Shown here: in pieces, positions 24,241-37,339 of the stretch | How the letters are laid out: each line of letters begins with the position of its first letter | Position numbering within the stretch: the stretch's first letter is position 1 | Assembly (NCBI GenBank): GCA_009617715.1 | Contig: VTFK01000530.1 | Coordinates: 62,001-126,000, forward strand | DNA from: Plectrocnemia conspersa | Lineage: Eukaryota; Arthropoda; Insecta; Trichoptera; Polycentropodidae | Length of the DNA stretch: 64,000 nucleotides | Direction: 5' to 3' | The notes under the pieces: model-generated | Told to the model about the DNA's origin: nothing | Databases searched by the model: none | The model's input: the letters and a program-made list of their open reading frames with translations, nothing else | Made by a program: the position numbers and the translations under genes

Positions 24241-26989
24241 TTAATTTGTACTTTTCTAATTTAATTTGTTGAGGAAAGTGTAAATTTCTGTGCGATAGAT
24301 AAATATAACCAAACATCAAGTATAATATAAAGATACGTAAGCAAAGTAATAAAATAAATTCTGTGCGATTAAAAATATGTTGAGAAATTGTGTAAATGAA
24401 AATTGTGAATAATTAACTAAATACTATTTACAAGGATAGAGCAAAATATTCGTTCTTTTGTCATTGCATTCTTAGGTGTTTTTTTTTCAGGTAGTTGTCC
24501 CAACATCTGGAACGGGTACAGTGTATACCTTAAATAAATTATATAAAAATATGAAGTAAAAAGCCTAATTTTTGTGATTAAATAAATTGCAAATAAGCAA
24601 ATATTTTTGTCCGGTAAACAGATATGGATAGTAATGGCTCCCAAAAATATGATTCTACCTTTCAAAGGATAAGATCGTATAAACAGATTGAGAAAGGCTG
24701 ATCGTCGTCCCACGCCGACACTTTGCGGCGTTTGAAGAAGGCGTTTTTTGCGGTCAGCGTTTATGAAAAAATTACAAATTTTTCCCCATGCAAAGAGAAC
24801 AATGTGACGATGAGTCGAGGCGTGAAAACGTTTTAATGTCTCCGAAGCGAAATCTTTCCCAGAAGCGGTGTTTTATGGCGACTCTCGGTATTCCAATTCT
24901 ACCCTTTATCTGAGGCCAAAGTTCTATCTAGCGAGAGAACACACGCATATGGGTCGACGCACTGCTCTATCTCTCGCGGGGTCACTACTATCTTCCAGTC
25001 ACCTGTCTTGTCACTCATTAATATGTATCAACTCTAATGAAAACCCACGGCTGCGAAGCAATTTACCTCCATTAACGCGTCATAGACGATTTATGTTTTA
25101 TCGACCATCTGCACTCGGCAATCTAACGCATGATCGATTTTCGCCAAGCTTTTTGTTAATAAAATGCCTATTAATAATACCCCAATTTTCTCAAATTCCC
25201 TTCTACGGAACAACCATTAAATTCCTTGTTATGTTATTTTTTAATTCAACGATTATTCGAATATAGTTCGAGTCACTACTAACATTTTTTCAATAGCAAT
25301 TTGAGTACCATTGAAAAATAAGTATGTCGTTCAAAACATGTTGCTTATTGGAATAAGACGTTCATACTAAATAACTATATCTTTCATTATATCGACATGA
25401 AAATTTTCCTAATAATAGACTAAATTCATTAGCTCATATGATCTGCCATCTTGTTAAAAATTTAAAAAATAAAAAATCGTAGCCCCGTTAAAATAATCAT
25501 AAAGAAAAAAGTAGAATACGAAACAACTTTAATTAATAAGAATTAAAAGATAATATAAATTTTAAAATTTTGGTCACATTTACAGAAAAGTTTTTGCGGG
25601 TTTCAGTTGAAAATTTAGTCATTATTGTAGTTTCAAGTATAGCGAAATAAAACATTTTATAAAATATATCAGTTAAGTTTGTTAAACATATTGATCCTTG
25701 ATCTTGTTTAAGAATTGCGTCTATTCAAAACATTAAAATAATCTATAAGAATGTTGATAAAAAATTTAATGCCTATAAACAAAATCCAAAAAAATTGTAT
25801 ATAAAAAAATAAAGAGGTCAACAATGTTCTATAATAAATACAACATTAAAACACTTTTTTAAATAGATCTTAACTGAACCGTTTTTTTTATTTGTAATCT
25901 GACTGACTTTTTCAAAAATTACTTATCTTTTTTTGTATGAGTTTAAGCTGAAATAGTATGTGGCGCAGTTTACAAAAAATATCAATTTTTTAGACAGAGG
26001 ACATTCGTCCAATAGACGACTTCCATATGCTATTGATGAAAAAATATTTAACAACACTTTTAAAGTTAATATAACACAATTAACGGAGCAACCGTTTTTC
26101 TACATCTGAATTCCATAAAAATGTAAAAATATATTAATGGGTACCGCACGAACTGACCGAAAGGCAGTTCTTCGTTACTTCCAAGAAACAATAACTATTT
26201 ACGTATCGAAATGGATTCTATACAATAACCAGAATAGACAACGGTTAGACAGCAGGTTAAACAACAGAGAAATATAATGATGACAGTATGGTGCTATTTT
26301 ATGGGGATTATTCATCAATCGTTTTTTAAGCCTGTCGAAATTGAAACCGTGAATAAAAAAGTAATCATAAATCATTCTATAATGCGAGAACTCATACTTC
26401 AAATGAATAAGGTTTGGAAATATTGCCATATGCCCTTACCTTTTTCGCCAAAATACGAAATTCAATATTTTAAGAGATATTATAAAAACATTTTTGAGCA
26501 CTAAAATTGTTTTATATCATAATAAAAAAAATCGACTACTTCATATGAAATAATTAAATATATTAATTGTAATAATTTAAAAATAAATTGTTTTATCATA
26601 TTTGTATTTTTTATTATATAGTTTAAAATCTGTACAATGAATGACGCAAATATGCGTGTCCCGACGCTAACGAATTAAACAATATAATGCTTAATTATTT
26701 AATCGATTCTCGAAAATTTCAATATACATCTTTAGTTCACTGGTTCATATTAGTTTTGTCGGGTTTAACAAGGACTGAACTCAAGCTATTTAATCATAAA
26801 AAAGGATAATGCGTCACGCGATAAAGCGTTTTAACTATCTACAAAAAAGTACTAGTAAAATTGCAAAAAATAGTTGTGTTAATAAAAATTATATTAATTT
26901 CTGTGACAACAGCAGGGACAGCCAAGTGTCAAGCGACGCGATGAAGATCGCGTACTCTATCAGTCAACTATGACATACGACTTTAAAAA
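24241..26989. other. No gene; GC-richer island 24690-25140
   Basis: The 132-codon frame at 24868-25266 has no recognisable domain. 25300-26950 is AT-rich with one reversed family C fragment. Confidence 0.4.
25425..25570 (-). repeat. Repeat family C fragment, reversed
   Basis: GATCTGCCATCTTGTTAAAA and AAAAAATCGTAGCCCCGTTA are the complement of the CAAGATGG and GAGCTACGATTTTT blocks. Confidence 0.45.
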
Positions 26990-27316
26990 AAATAGCACAA
27001 GCGGAGCCGCGGCAAAAAACTATAATCTGTCCCTTTGACTAATCATGTTTATTGTGAAAGTAATACCTAGAAAGTGGGTGCTTTTGAAGGCAATGTTCCA
27101 CTTCTTTTATTTATTGAATAATATGTATAAAAATGGCAAAAGGTACTTATACCTTGAAATACATCAGTATATATGTTTGTGCATCTCAAACAACTGGTTT
27201 AGTTCATATTCATTATTTGAGGTCGATTTTAATTTTTTTATAAATATATTTTTGCTATGATTTTTTCAGTCAGGCTTCGGGAATTTGTCCCCCCCCCCCC
27301 CATCTAGGCAGGCCTG
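26990..27316. repeat. Repeat family B, copy with right terminus
   Basis: It shares GAAAGTGGGTGCTTTTGAAG and TATTTGAGGTCGATTTTAAT with the 9.6-kb copy and ends in a run of 14 C, then CATCTAGGCAGGCCTG, a degraded right terminus. The left terminus is missing. Confidence 0.62.
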
Positions 27317-29199
27317 CTTATTGTAAGTAGCATACCATTAGAACTTGTAAAGACCATTAGATCTTTTACATCCTACCAAGAGTGAAACTACTAAATTCTA
27401 AATAAGAATTTAATTCGATATAAACTCACTGTTTCAGAATTTGCAGGAAAATTCAGCTGAATAGAAAGACTCGCGAAAAGTAAACCAATCTCCAGATTGA
27501 ATCTCAATCTATGCGCAGCGAATCCGATATCGAAGTTTTATGTCGTAAAAAAGTGGTTCCAGATCGAACGCCCGCGGAATTGCAAAGTGACTCAGACGGT
27601 TCATAGTAGTTTAATAATAAGAAAAGGTCAATTCTGTAAGATGCCCAAAAATTATCATAGTTTTAAAAAAAAAAAACACATATAATTTGGGACGTTCACG
27701 AAATAGCGTTCGATAGGTCACGATCGTCCGACAGAACATTAATTACGATGCCATAATTCAATCATATCCATCATGAACAACAGAATCTGTCTGCGGATTG
27801 AGCCATTCCGTGATTTATATCGCTTAGATTACACTACTACAACATTTTTCCCACAAAGATAAGATATGCGGAATTATACTTTGAAATGTATATATGCATA
27901 CGTATAATAAATTGTGTAGTGTTATTCATCAAGAATGCAGGCAGATCTAGCGTCGCCGAGAAGAATAAAGGAACAATGGTCGCTCTTGTTTTGAGAAGTC
28001 TAATTTAAAAGGATCCCTCGTTCCGAGGATTTGACTGAGTGCCAACATGTGTCGTCGCCGTTAAATTCGTCGCCGGCTAAAACGAGCCACCATCGTCACC
28101 TGGCCTGATTGATCAGGATCGGGATCGAACGCTAGGTAATTACGGCGAGTAACCCTAGTCGGTAATAACTGGAAACTAATATCGCGACGTGAGTTACCTG
28201 TCCCAGCGCCCTGCGGCCCATTAAAAACGAGTAATACCGCGTGCACGTGCGTGCTTTTACTTCACTTTTTTTTACCCCAAAAGGACAGAAACCGCCTCGG
28301 TAATAATAAAGATAAACCTGTCGATGGCGATCCGGACGCGAGGCTTGTTTATAATATTATAAAAAAAATATACTGCCTACCTAACTTCGACCCTACGCTA
28401 ACATAAAGAAGGGGTAGAGCTATTGAGGAAATATGCGGGGTGGTTCCGCAAATTTACGGCACGAGCCGTTCAAATCCAAAAGAAGCCTTTTCAACGAAAA
28501 ATAACAATTCATACTTCTCAATTTTTAATTACAGCAGAAATTAATTCAAGAGAGAGAAAATATCGCAATTGGGATTCTAAATAAGACGAAAGGGGTGGGG
28601 TTCCTTTAACACATTGAATACCATGTGCGCAATTTCAAATGCATACAAAAAACGCACGATAAACTGCATAACATATTCATATAACCATTTAACTAAAGAT
28701 GGTACTAATATTTAATAATATCATATTAAATAAAATAGTTCGTGTCTCTAGGTAATAAACAAATTTCGAATCCCTTTTTTTATTATTTACATCCTTCCTA
28801 TTCACATTCGTCTATTTCTAACTCATCTCAAAGCTTTCCCATTCATATTTGGACATGAAATAGTCCGTTGTTCTTAAAATTTTTTGTGAAAATAATAGCG
28901 TTGATTATTTTTAAGTGTAGACTATTTTTTTTAGAGATTAATGTAATCGGATAAATAGACAATAATATTACTGAGAAAATATCAGCACGTCTAATGAACA
29001 GTAAATAAAATATCTAATAACATTGTTTTTACTAACTATGTACAGTCCGTCCAAGATAGGGTGACCATGTAAAATTACAAGTAATATATTATATAATTTA
29101 TTGATATATCGAATAATAAAACTAACAATATTTGAATAGTTTCTATAATATGAAAAGTACGTTTTAAAAGTTCTAAAAAACGCTTATATTTCATAAAAA
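27317..29199. other. No gene; GC-richer island 27950-28350
   Basis: On the - strand a possible donor GGGACAG/GTAACT at about 28200 follows a short open stretch, but no acceptor or homology supports an exon. 28685-28740 resembles 59670-59720. Confidence 0.4.
29043..29086. mobile_element. Mariner-like MITE, short deleted copy
   Basis: CAGTCCGTCCAAGATAGG joins directly to GTGACCATGTAAAATTACAA, skipping about 38 bp found in the 24157 copy. One end only. Confidence 0.65.
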
Positions 29200-29830
29200 A
29201 ATTCTGTCCGGCAAAGATCGCAAGAATTAGGTAGATTTTTATATTTTATACATATTTTTTCTTAAAATATAAGTACGTGTAAAATATAGTCTAAATATTT
29301 ATTATAATTTTTTTTGACCGAATTATTGAGGAAAAGGAAAATTCCACACATCGAAAATTTTAAATATATGTAATTGTTTGTCAAATATATTTTACTTTTA
29401 ATTCCAGTCTATCATAAAAATGTAAATTACTAATAAAATTGTAAAATATTTTTTTTCTCTTCTTTTTAAGTAAAAATTTGTATGTCTATCATACCAATGT
29501 AAATGATTTTTAAACAATGCTAATTTAAAAAAAAAAACATTTTTTATATTTATTTTTAATGATTTTTTTAAAAAAAAACATTTTTTAAATTTAATTTTCA
29601 TTATTTAACATTTTTCTCTAAGATAATTTTTACCAGAGCTTCGAATTTTTTGTTTTTTATTAGTCGCAATTTTAAAACAAAGCGGCTGATCAAGTTGGAA
29701 AACAAACTTTGCCAAGATATATATTTTATATAGTAAGATCTACTTTAAAAAATGTTTCATGTCGATATAATTAAATAAAACGGCAGTAATCGTACCCCCA
29801 AAATAAAATACATAATGACAAAATAAACAT
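29200..29830. repeat. Repeat family C, longest copy
   Basis: It contains in order TCTGTCCGGCAAAGATCGCA, AGAATTAGGTAGATTT, AAATATATTTTACTTTTAAT, ACCAGAGCTTCGAATTTTTT, a diverged CATTTTGAAACAAG block (AATTTTAAAACAAAGCGGC), and CATGTCGATATAATTAAATA with a CGGCAGT tail. Parts of this series recur at 17790-18020, 21720-22430, 30400-30530, 37340-38170 and 44450-44660. No TIR, LTR, poly-A tail or coding region was recognised. Confidence 0.55.
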
Positions 29831-30295
29831 GAGATTTTCCTAAATTATTTTTATTTTACAATTTTATTTTTATTTTTTACTACAAATCTGACAAAACTTA
29901 AAACTTAAAAAAGCTCCTCATAGCCTTCGCCAAAAACATCTAATATGTTTGATGGGTCGTGCAAGAGGAGTGTTCTCGAGCCCAAACGTATTGGCCGCGA
30001 CGGGGAAGAATAAGGGACGCGATCGTGACTAAAACTTGCAGCATTGATGGATTATCAACACCGCCCTTTAGCATTTTTTATAATCGCTTTATTGAGTAGA
30101 CGCTACGCCGAGAACACAATGAATTGTATCACAACGCTTTTAGCAAAAATACATTAAAATACGAATACGACCCATACTCTTGTATGAAAAATGAGATATC
30201 TCATTTTTTTTCAATTTCAGATAATGGAGCCATATTCGAAGATGCTATGAACTAGCATATTGTACAGAATGTGAATCGGCAATAAATTATAGAAG

Positions 30296-30342
30296 TGACA
30301 CGCGCTCCGCATAACGAAGCCGAGCATCATCGACGCCTTATC
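30296..30342. repeat. Short shared GC-rich segment, copy 1
   Basis: GACACGCGCTCCGCATAACG, AAGCCGAGCATCATCGAC match 34330-34376 with few changes. The flanks differ. The origin is unknown. Confidence 0.6.
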
Positions 30343-30399
30343 GCGTCTTTATTTTTATTTTAATATATTTATTTTATTTTATATATGAATATTTAATAC

Positions 30400-30530
30400 A
30401 TAACGTTTTTGCCTTCTGAATTTATTTTAATCGCCTCCATTTTGAAATAAAATAGCGAATAAGTCTGTTTTTAAAAAACTTTTATGTCATTAAAGTAAAG
30501 GTGCGACAATTAATCGTGTCCTTAAAGTTC
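30400..30530. repeat. Repeat family C fragment
   Basis: CGCCTCCATTTTGAAATAAA, TTTATGTCATTAAAGTAAAG and a following GCGACAATTAATCGTGTCC tail match the 3' block of family C. Confidence 0.4.
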
Positions 30531-30989
30531 GTTATATTATATATAATATAATACATACAAATGTATATTTATATTAATCTACCTAAAACTAACAAAGCAT
30601 TAAACGTTTAATATTTTAAATTGGTCCTTAGCTTTGATTTGATTGTTCCTGCCTTTGTTATATTTCACACCAGAATCATAATCCTGAGAAGTCAAATTTT
30701 TTCCATAATTTTCAAAATATTTCATTAAAAAATACTACGAATATTCAAATATTCGATTTGGAATCTTTATTAAAATATAAAATAGTTAAATATTAGGTTA
30801 TGAATCATTTTCTAAGCTTAAAAAATATGTGATAATAAAATTTAACCGCAAAAGACTAATCAACTAACGATGTTGGCACATACTTATGTAATATAAATTA
30901 ATCACAGAAGTATTTGTATACTGATCTAATTTAACCCTTAAAAGTCCTAAGGCCCAAAATAGTTTATCATTGCAGTGCAAAGACATATA

Positions 30990-31445
30990 CATTCCGTCCA
31001 AGATGTGAACGCTCATCGGTATAGTATTGGTGAGAAATATTTTAGGGGACCATGTGAAAATGTAAAATATCACTTTTCTGCTTATTTTATTTATTAAAAT
31101 ACATATTTAACTCAAAAACTTGAGATCAGTTTTGGAATCACTCTCCAAGTTGAATATCTGTTTAATATAATATTTAAAAAATACCAATAGAATATTACAG
31201 GAATTGCTTCAATGATTGAAAAATACCACAACATGACAATAATTTATATTAAAAATATAGCGCATTATAATTTTTAATTCAATTTCTAACGTATGGTCCC
31301 TTAAAACAGCCCTGATTTAGTATTGGTAACGTTCTTCTATCGGTGTAAACAAATTCGCGGAAAAATATATATGTATGCATGCATGCGTATACGCACCCTT
31401 ATTTCTAACACAATGATGATGAGCGTTAACATCTAGGATGGACTA
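30990..31445. mobile_element. Mariner-like MITE (456 bp) with TA duplication
   Basis: The left end CATTCCGTCCAAGATGTGAA continues CGCTCAT; the right end complement TAGTCCATCCTAGATGTTAA continues CGCTCAT. TA lies at 30988-30989 and 31446-31447. Two partial relatives are at 24157 and 29043. No transposase is present. Confidence 0.8.
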
Positions 31446-33087
31446 TACCTTGCCCAATATATTTTATTTGATCAGTAATTTACCGATACTTCTAAAAATA
31501 TTTGAACGGTCAAATCTGTTAATCAAACGAATTTTTTAATGGCGATCTATTTGTTAAGTGAATCTAATGACTGTATCATTCAAATAAGGCAACTCTTTTG
31601 TATATACATATATAATCTTGAATTAATTAGAATTGTCAGCTGTTCTAAAATGACGTGAAGAGTACGTTTTGTATTTGAATAATGGATATCGGTAGCATAT
31701 GAATGAGTTCTCTCAGACGTCCCGAAACACCTTTTTCTCGAGAATTCCTCAGACAAATTGGTCGACACATGGTTATAGAAAAAAATTCTCACAGAACTGC
31801 ATAGATTTGATCCGCACGACACATGCGACCGCAAATTTATAGGTCGCATCGAGCAACCCCCTAATATTGAAACTCGTCCATAAATCTCCGACAGGCGTTG
31901 GGCAAAAATCACAAGCGTAATTTATTCAGCGAGTGTTTATTCCCCGCGGGGCGATAATCTGGCCATTAGCGCATCGGAAAGTCGAAAACGGAGAGCAAAC
32001 ACACAAACCTGTCCTTCGGGTTACTAATGAAAAATGCAGCGAATTCGGAGCATTTTTTGCAGTCGGCGGACAAAAAAAGCGCGACAAAGGGCGTTTTTTT
32101 GGGAATAAAAAAGCAGTGCCCGAAAAAGGGCACGCATTGTGTACCGAGCGCTGCATTAACATTGTATTCATCCGAAAAGGCAGGGTCATCGGAAGCGCAG
32201 TTCCAGATTCAATGCGAGTGCTATTGTATACAATTTCTGGGGAGCTCGATCAACTATTAAAATAACTAGCAAACTCAAGGGAAATTAGACCTAATCGACG
32301 ATTTAACTGTATTTTTTATACAATATGTATCATAAAATATTTTACCGAAAAAATAGTTTCGTATGTTTGCATAAACCGATCGTATGCTAATAAATCTGAG
32401 AGATAATTCTAGTTATTAATGTTTTTTTATAATCCGGAATTAAATAAGTTATCATTGAGTAGAAGTAGTAATATTTTAAAAATATTTAGTGCAAATTTAC
32501 TACGTAATTAACTAGCAATTATGTGAAAAAATATTGCTGTAAAATGCTTTCAATGAAATGCAGTGAAATTAAAAACAAAATCAACAACTAAACATACAGT
32601 AAATATCATGATAAGTAAATTCAGTACATAGTTTTGTTACATGTAACTTACTAATAGTAACTGTCAATGAAAAAAATCGTATTAAATCTACTGTGATGGA
32701 TATTTTTTCTATGAAAAATGGTGTTATAAACTATAATGGTGTTAAAAAGAATTAAAAACTAAAAAATTAATAACATTATTTAGAAGTGACCTGTCCCTAT
32801 CTACCCATACAAATCAATGTCTGTCAATATCTATTGACATTTACAAACTCATCATAACAATCACATTTGAACAATAAATATTTTATGAACGGTTTTTAGG
32901 ATATACATTTTTAATCACGTTAATGTAAAAGCCCATCGCCTAAACGCAAACAATCACAAACGCCCCATATAAACAAACTTGCGATTTACATTTAACGTTT
33001 TTTCTAATCGAGTAGATACGTATAACCCTGAGTGGAATTTTTTTGGTGTAATCGAAAGGATATTTATAATGTTTAAAAGTTCTTCAC
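31446..33087. other. No recognised gene; GC-richer island 31680-32240
   Basis: Overlapping frames of 110 codons occur on both strands here; none shows a known domain. If the - strand exon at 33088-33151 is real, this would be its first intron. Confidence 0.4.
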
Positions 33088-33151
33088 CTTGGGTGCATCG
33101 CAGCAGGCTGACCAAAACTGCTACGAGGGTCCACAGACGCACTTGTGCCAT
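33088..33151 (-). CDS. Candidate first coding exon: signal peptide of a secreted or membrane protein
   Basis: On the - strand an ATG at 33151 (context AAAAAAT ATG G) opens MAQVRLWTLVAVLVSLLRCT, then Q, a classic signal peptide: basic n-region, hydrophobic core LVAVLVSLL, and a polar end. The frame meets a donor CAAG/GTGAAG at 33087, giving a 64-nt coding exon ending in phase 1, common for signal-peptide exons. If unspliced, the frame would run on to 32954 with no recognisable domain. Upstream lies a promoter-like region with a GA tract and initiator motifs. No following exon was identified to the left, so the protein is unknown. The case rests on the combination of features, not on homology. 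Confidence 0.55.
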
Positions 33152-33375
33152 ATTTTTTCGTTTCGTATTATCACTGCACCTTATGTATTATCACTGGTTT
33201 GATCACATCATCCGCGAGGAGAACACACGCGCGTAAGTGTCAGAAACTGTCGGAATACATCACGAAAGACGAAGCACAACACCGAAACCCGCGAGCGGCG
33301 GCGACTGACTGAACGCCAGCGCACATGTGGATCGTTTTCTCTCTCTCTCTCTCTCTCCCTCGCTCTCTCGGCGCA
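33152..33375 (-). promoter_or_regulatory. Candidate promoter and 5' UTR of the - strand gene
   Basis: Reading on the - strand: a long GA tract (complement of (CT)n at 33339-33357 and nearby CTCTCTC), then two overlapping arthropod initiator motifs TCAGT (complements at 33304-33312) about 30-60 bp downstream of it, GGTGT near +28 (a partial DPE), and a GC-rich leader of about 155 nt to the ATG. The leader has short upstream ORFs that close before the main ATG (one at 33240-33260). GAGA plus Inr plus DPE-like order is typical of regulated developmental promoters in insects. Confidence 0.5.
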
Positions 33376-34104
33376 TCCCTTCCTTAACCGGAAAACTCTT
33401 TTCGATTCAACCGATGACTTCTTTAATCATCAGATTCGATAATGCCGATCGTAATCGATCTTCATGTATGTTTAATGCATTCGGAGCAATGTCACCCGTT
33501 ACCATTATCAATTGTGCTTTTATCACTTTTTTTTTTTCTAAACAGTGATGACATGACGATTGAGTAATTTGTTTGTTGTGGTATTGCGGTTTACAGTTTT
33601 ATAATAATAATACTGTACAAGATATATGACACAAGGCGAAATTCTGGTGTTGCATTAGGTGTATGAAATCAACTTTCGATAAAATATTATATCATTTCAT
33701 ATATTATTTCGTGAACTATGGCTTTAAATAAATCAAATAAATTTTCAGTAAAGATTTTTACCAAAACCGTCATAAATAGGTTTACTGGTAGTGGATAGTA
33801 AAAAGTTAGTTAAAATCTCATTAAAATTCTTTAAAAGTTCTGGCATAAAATTTGATGAAGTTATAATATTTATTTATTTTAACAAATACTATATGTTCAT
33901 ATATTATTTTAATAATGTGTATACTTTATGTTTATATATTAGCTGTATAATATATGGCTATAATCATAAACAGAATATAAAAAATACTTATGTTCCCTGG
34001 CCGTACTCGTTTTAATATCCTTAGATCTATGTTACATATTTTTTAATTTATTTATATCGATTTTCGTATTTGTATAATAATAATTTGTATGCCATAATAA
34101 TTGA

Positions 34105-34200
34105 AAATTTATTCAAGAAATTGTATTACGATGTTAAAAATATATAAATCCGTTTTTTTCATGAGGCCCGGAATCATTTTTTTCCCAGGGTCGGGTTCGC
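34105..34200. repeat. Repeat family B, short right-end fragment
   Basis: It shares ATTCAAGAAATTGTATTACG, ATGTTAAAAATATATAAA, and ATGAGGCCCGGAATCAT, ending near GGGTCGGGTTCGCTG. Confidence 0.65.
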
Positions 34201-34329
34201 TGTATATACAGATACGACCATTACTTCCTTTAGTAGAATTATCTCAGAAATTTTATTTGAATCCTATCCGACAACAACGAGTGCTTCATTTCACTTAGAT
34301 CTAGACAATGGAACTGTGACACGGAAAGT

Positions 34330-34376
34330 GATACGCGCTCCGCATAACGAAACCGAGCATCCTCGACAACTAATTA
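34330..34376. repeat. Short shared GC-rich segment, copy 2
   Basis: GATACGCGCTCCGCATAACG, AAACCGAGCATCCTCGAC match 30296-30342. It lies between a family B fragment and the LINE relic. Confidence 0.6.
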
Positions 34377-34439
34377 TCGATGATCACGAACGTCACTCCC
34401 AATTCATCGAATTTATATAGATATTTATGCTTAAAACAC

Positions 34440-34740
34440 CTCAGCCTAAGCTGCAAGAAAATTCTGCTAGGAAAGGGGAGCTGTTTAATATGATAAAGAG
34501 ACACTTTGCGATGCTGAAAAGTAATCGATTGTCGATCCTATATCTCCACAAATGTCTTTTATGTAAAGAGATTAAATCCAAATTTGTGCAAGTAATCTGA
34601 AACAGATTCAGATCATCATCATATAATAAATAATGTATGTCTTTAATAAAGAGCAGAGGACCCAGATTAGATCCCTGTGGTACGCCAGAATGAGTAAAAA
34701 AATTGCCATATCGGATTTTATAACATTTTTAGCGTTTTAA
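34440..34740 (-). pseudogene. Non-LTR retrotransposon (LINE) reverse transcriptase fragment
   Basis: The - strand translation gives FFTHSGVPQGSNLGPLLFIK (RT motif GVPQGSxLGPLLF), then DIHYLLYDDDLNLF with the catalytic YxDD, and NRLLFSIAKC, matching the N.L.LN..KC block of jockey/CR1/I-type LINEs. The usual 10-15 residues between FINDI and the YADD motif are missing, and no upstream endonuclease is present. It is a short dead fragment. Confidence 0.88.
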
Positions 34741-37339
34741 AGCATTAAAAGTGTTCAATACTAACATATTTTATAGAAGATCATGAATTATTATTATAGT
34801 GCAACTATTTGTGAGTCACGTACAGTTTGTATAGTTACTGTAAATATGGCGTCGTCTGTAAAATTCGGTTGAAGCGGCTGCTTTGAACTCGTATGTTCTT
34901 GACGAATGAAATGCGCTATTTATAAGTGCAATACAAAGTTAGATTTTTACATTAAAAAATCTTAAAAAGATTATTATTTTGAACAAACACTAAAAAGATC
35001 TACAATAGAAACGCCTAACATATTAAAAATATTTTTTTTCACACAAAATTTGCATAAACATACTACTTCAAAAATACCATTCAATGTGCCTTTAAGGGTT
35101 TTAAATCTACTGTAGAAATAGTATATACATATATGTCGAATTTGAATTTGCCATTATATTTTGGTTTTAAATGCATTAAAAACTAACGAACGGAAGTTAA
35201 AAACTAATCCATAAAATTTGGAAACAATAAAAAGATTGGCAAGTAATTTTTATATTTACGATATGTTCTTATATACGCTTTGTGGAGATGGATGAGGTTT
35301 CTTTGCTCTGTCTTATCTCGAAATGCGCATTAACAACGACTTGGATTTGTCTATTTTGTCGAGTTTAAAAACTATAGGCACATTTCAGCTAACATTCTTT
35401 TGCGTTTATATCTCTGATCGTTACAAATTCATTTTTGACGATTCGTAATAGAATTTTATTGTATATGCCACAAGTCATATTCTCACGGTCAATGTGTGTC
35501 TTTGATGATCCCTACGTACATACATACATATGAATTTCAATTTAACATAATTTATTTTGAGCATATCCAATTAAAGATAACATATAAAAATTACTAAAAT
35601 ATCCATACGAAAAACATATATAGCTGTTTTTTAAACTTAATCTAGTATATATATTAACTATTTTTTTACATACATATAAGTATATTCTTGCTATAAGGTT
35701 TTTAAATTACGATAAAATAAGATGTATCATCAGGGGTGAAAGAAATAGGCATTATCTTATATTATAAGATAAAATAAGAAGTGTCTAGATATGCACGGAA
35801 CGCCGTTCTTGTCTGAAAACATTGCGTTATATAATTTAAATAGCGGCCTTTCTCCCTAATATAATTTTTATATACATATATTCGTGAAATGCTGCAAACG
35901 TTGAGAATGGAACGGACAATTTTTCTCACAATGTTGCGTCCTTAATGTATGTTTTAGGTTTTTCAAATGGTGCACGCGTGAAAACATTTTACTTTAAAAA
36001 GTCATATATATATATATATATTTTTAATTTTTGACGTATTTTGTCAAAGCAAAAGTGTTAAAGATTGATTATATCTGAAAAATATACGATACGACAAAAC
36101 TTGTGTGTACTGTGTAATTATTTGACTATGTTTGGAATTACAAGATCTCAGATTTGCCGGATGTCGATTTTTCATTTTAATATTTATAAACATAAATGAT
36201 AATAGTTTGTAGTATTGATTTGAACGTGAACATACTGCTTATTTTTATAATAAAACTTAAGCATAAATATGTACGTTTGTTCCGATCAAGGCTTTACAAA
36301 AAAAAAGAGAACAATATACAAACATAAAATGCTTTCGTATAAAACGTGTTTACTCATTTAATGCTTTTACGATGACGCCACACAATAAAACGAGTACAAA
36401 AAAACCTTTATTCACAAGGAAAAAAAGTTTTTTACCATATATTCTTGGCACAAATATTTTATGATTTCCCATGTGCGAATTTCTAAAGGGGAATACTCGA
36501 ATCGCCAGATCGAGAACTTTCTCAATCCAATTCGCATACATTTCGAGGCTTTTTATGCTCCAAATTTATTTCAACGGTAGAATAGCTTTAGTGTCCATCG
36601 ACACACAATAAGCTTTGAATAAAAAATATAGCGTTGATGAAATTAGAAGCCGAGCTGTCCGACGGCTTCCCCGAAGAGTTGACCGCAAAATATTATTAGC
36701 GGTTGTAAAAGTTGGCGCGCGAGTTATCGCTCGGTCCTAGCTTGATGAAGTCATGAATTTATAGTGGGGTCCCTTTGCAATTTTCTACCACTTTAGTGTC
36801 CTCTGTAACGATAATGCGGACCCTACTAACGAGACCTCGTTCCGAACAACAATTACGAATGTTTACCGAACTTTGAAAAGTTCGGGACTTCCTAATCCGA
36901 TCCGCGAAAGCTTAGGTGATCGATCATAGGCGCTCGAATTCAGAGATGGACTTTGAACTAAGCGGGAACTCGAACGGAAGTGGGTGGGCCTCAAACCGGA
37001 ATCTGATTCGACGGGGGTTGCTTTGATTAATTGATTGAGTCGGTGAATTGCTAATTTTTTAAAAGGCCCGTTTGAAATTAACGTCATAGATGATAAATTC
37101 ATTGTAAATGTACCGAAAAACACTTTAGCATGCATCCGTTTCTGCTTTTTTGTCGAAGTACATAATAGCAAATAGTTAAGTTGACTAGAAGATACAACAG
37201 ACATTGGATATTTTTCTCAACGCATTGAATACGTAAATCTTTAGCTGGAGTTACAAACCCGACTAAGTTATTAAAGAAAGAATATGTTATTTAACTGGAG
37301 AATAGCATGAGCGAATTGACAAACAACCAAAGACATTGT
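34741..37339. other. No recognised gene; GC-richer island 36470-37100
   Basis: The - strand 113-codon frame at 36863-37204 has serine-rich sequence and no known domain. An inverted repeat CCGAACTTT/AAAGTTCGG with a 2-nt spacer lies at 36866-36885. (TA)n is at 36004-36022. Confidence 0.4.

Noticed and set aside
28061..28280. Possible - strand exon ending GGGACAG/GTAACT
   Set aside because: No acceptor, no recognisable peptide and no link to the 33.1-kb exon by phase or homology.
33327..33548. 73-codon + strand frame with serine/leucine repeats
   Set aside because: It is a translation of the (CT)n tract in the candidate promoter.
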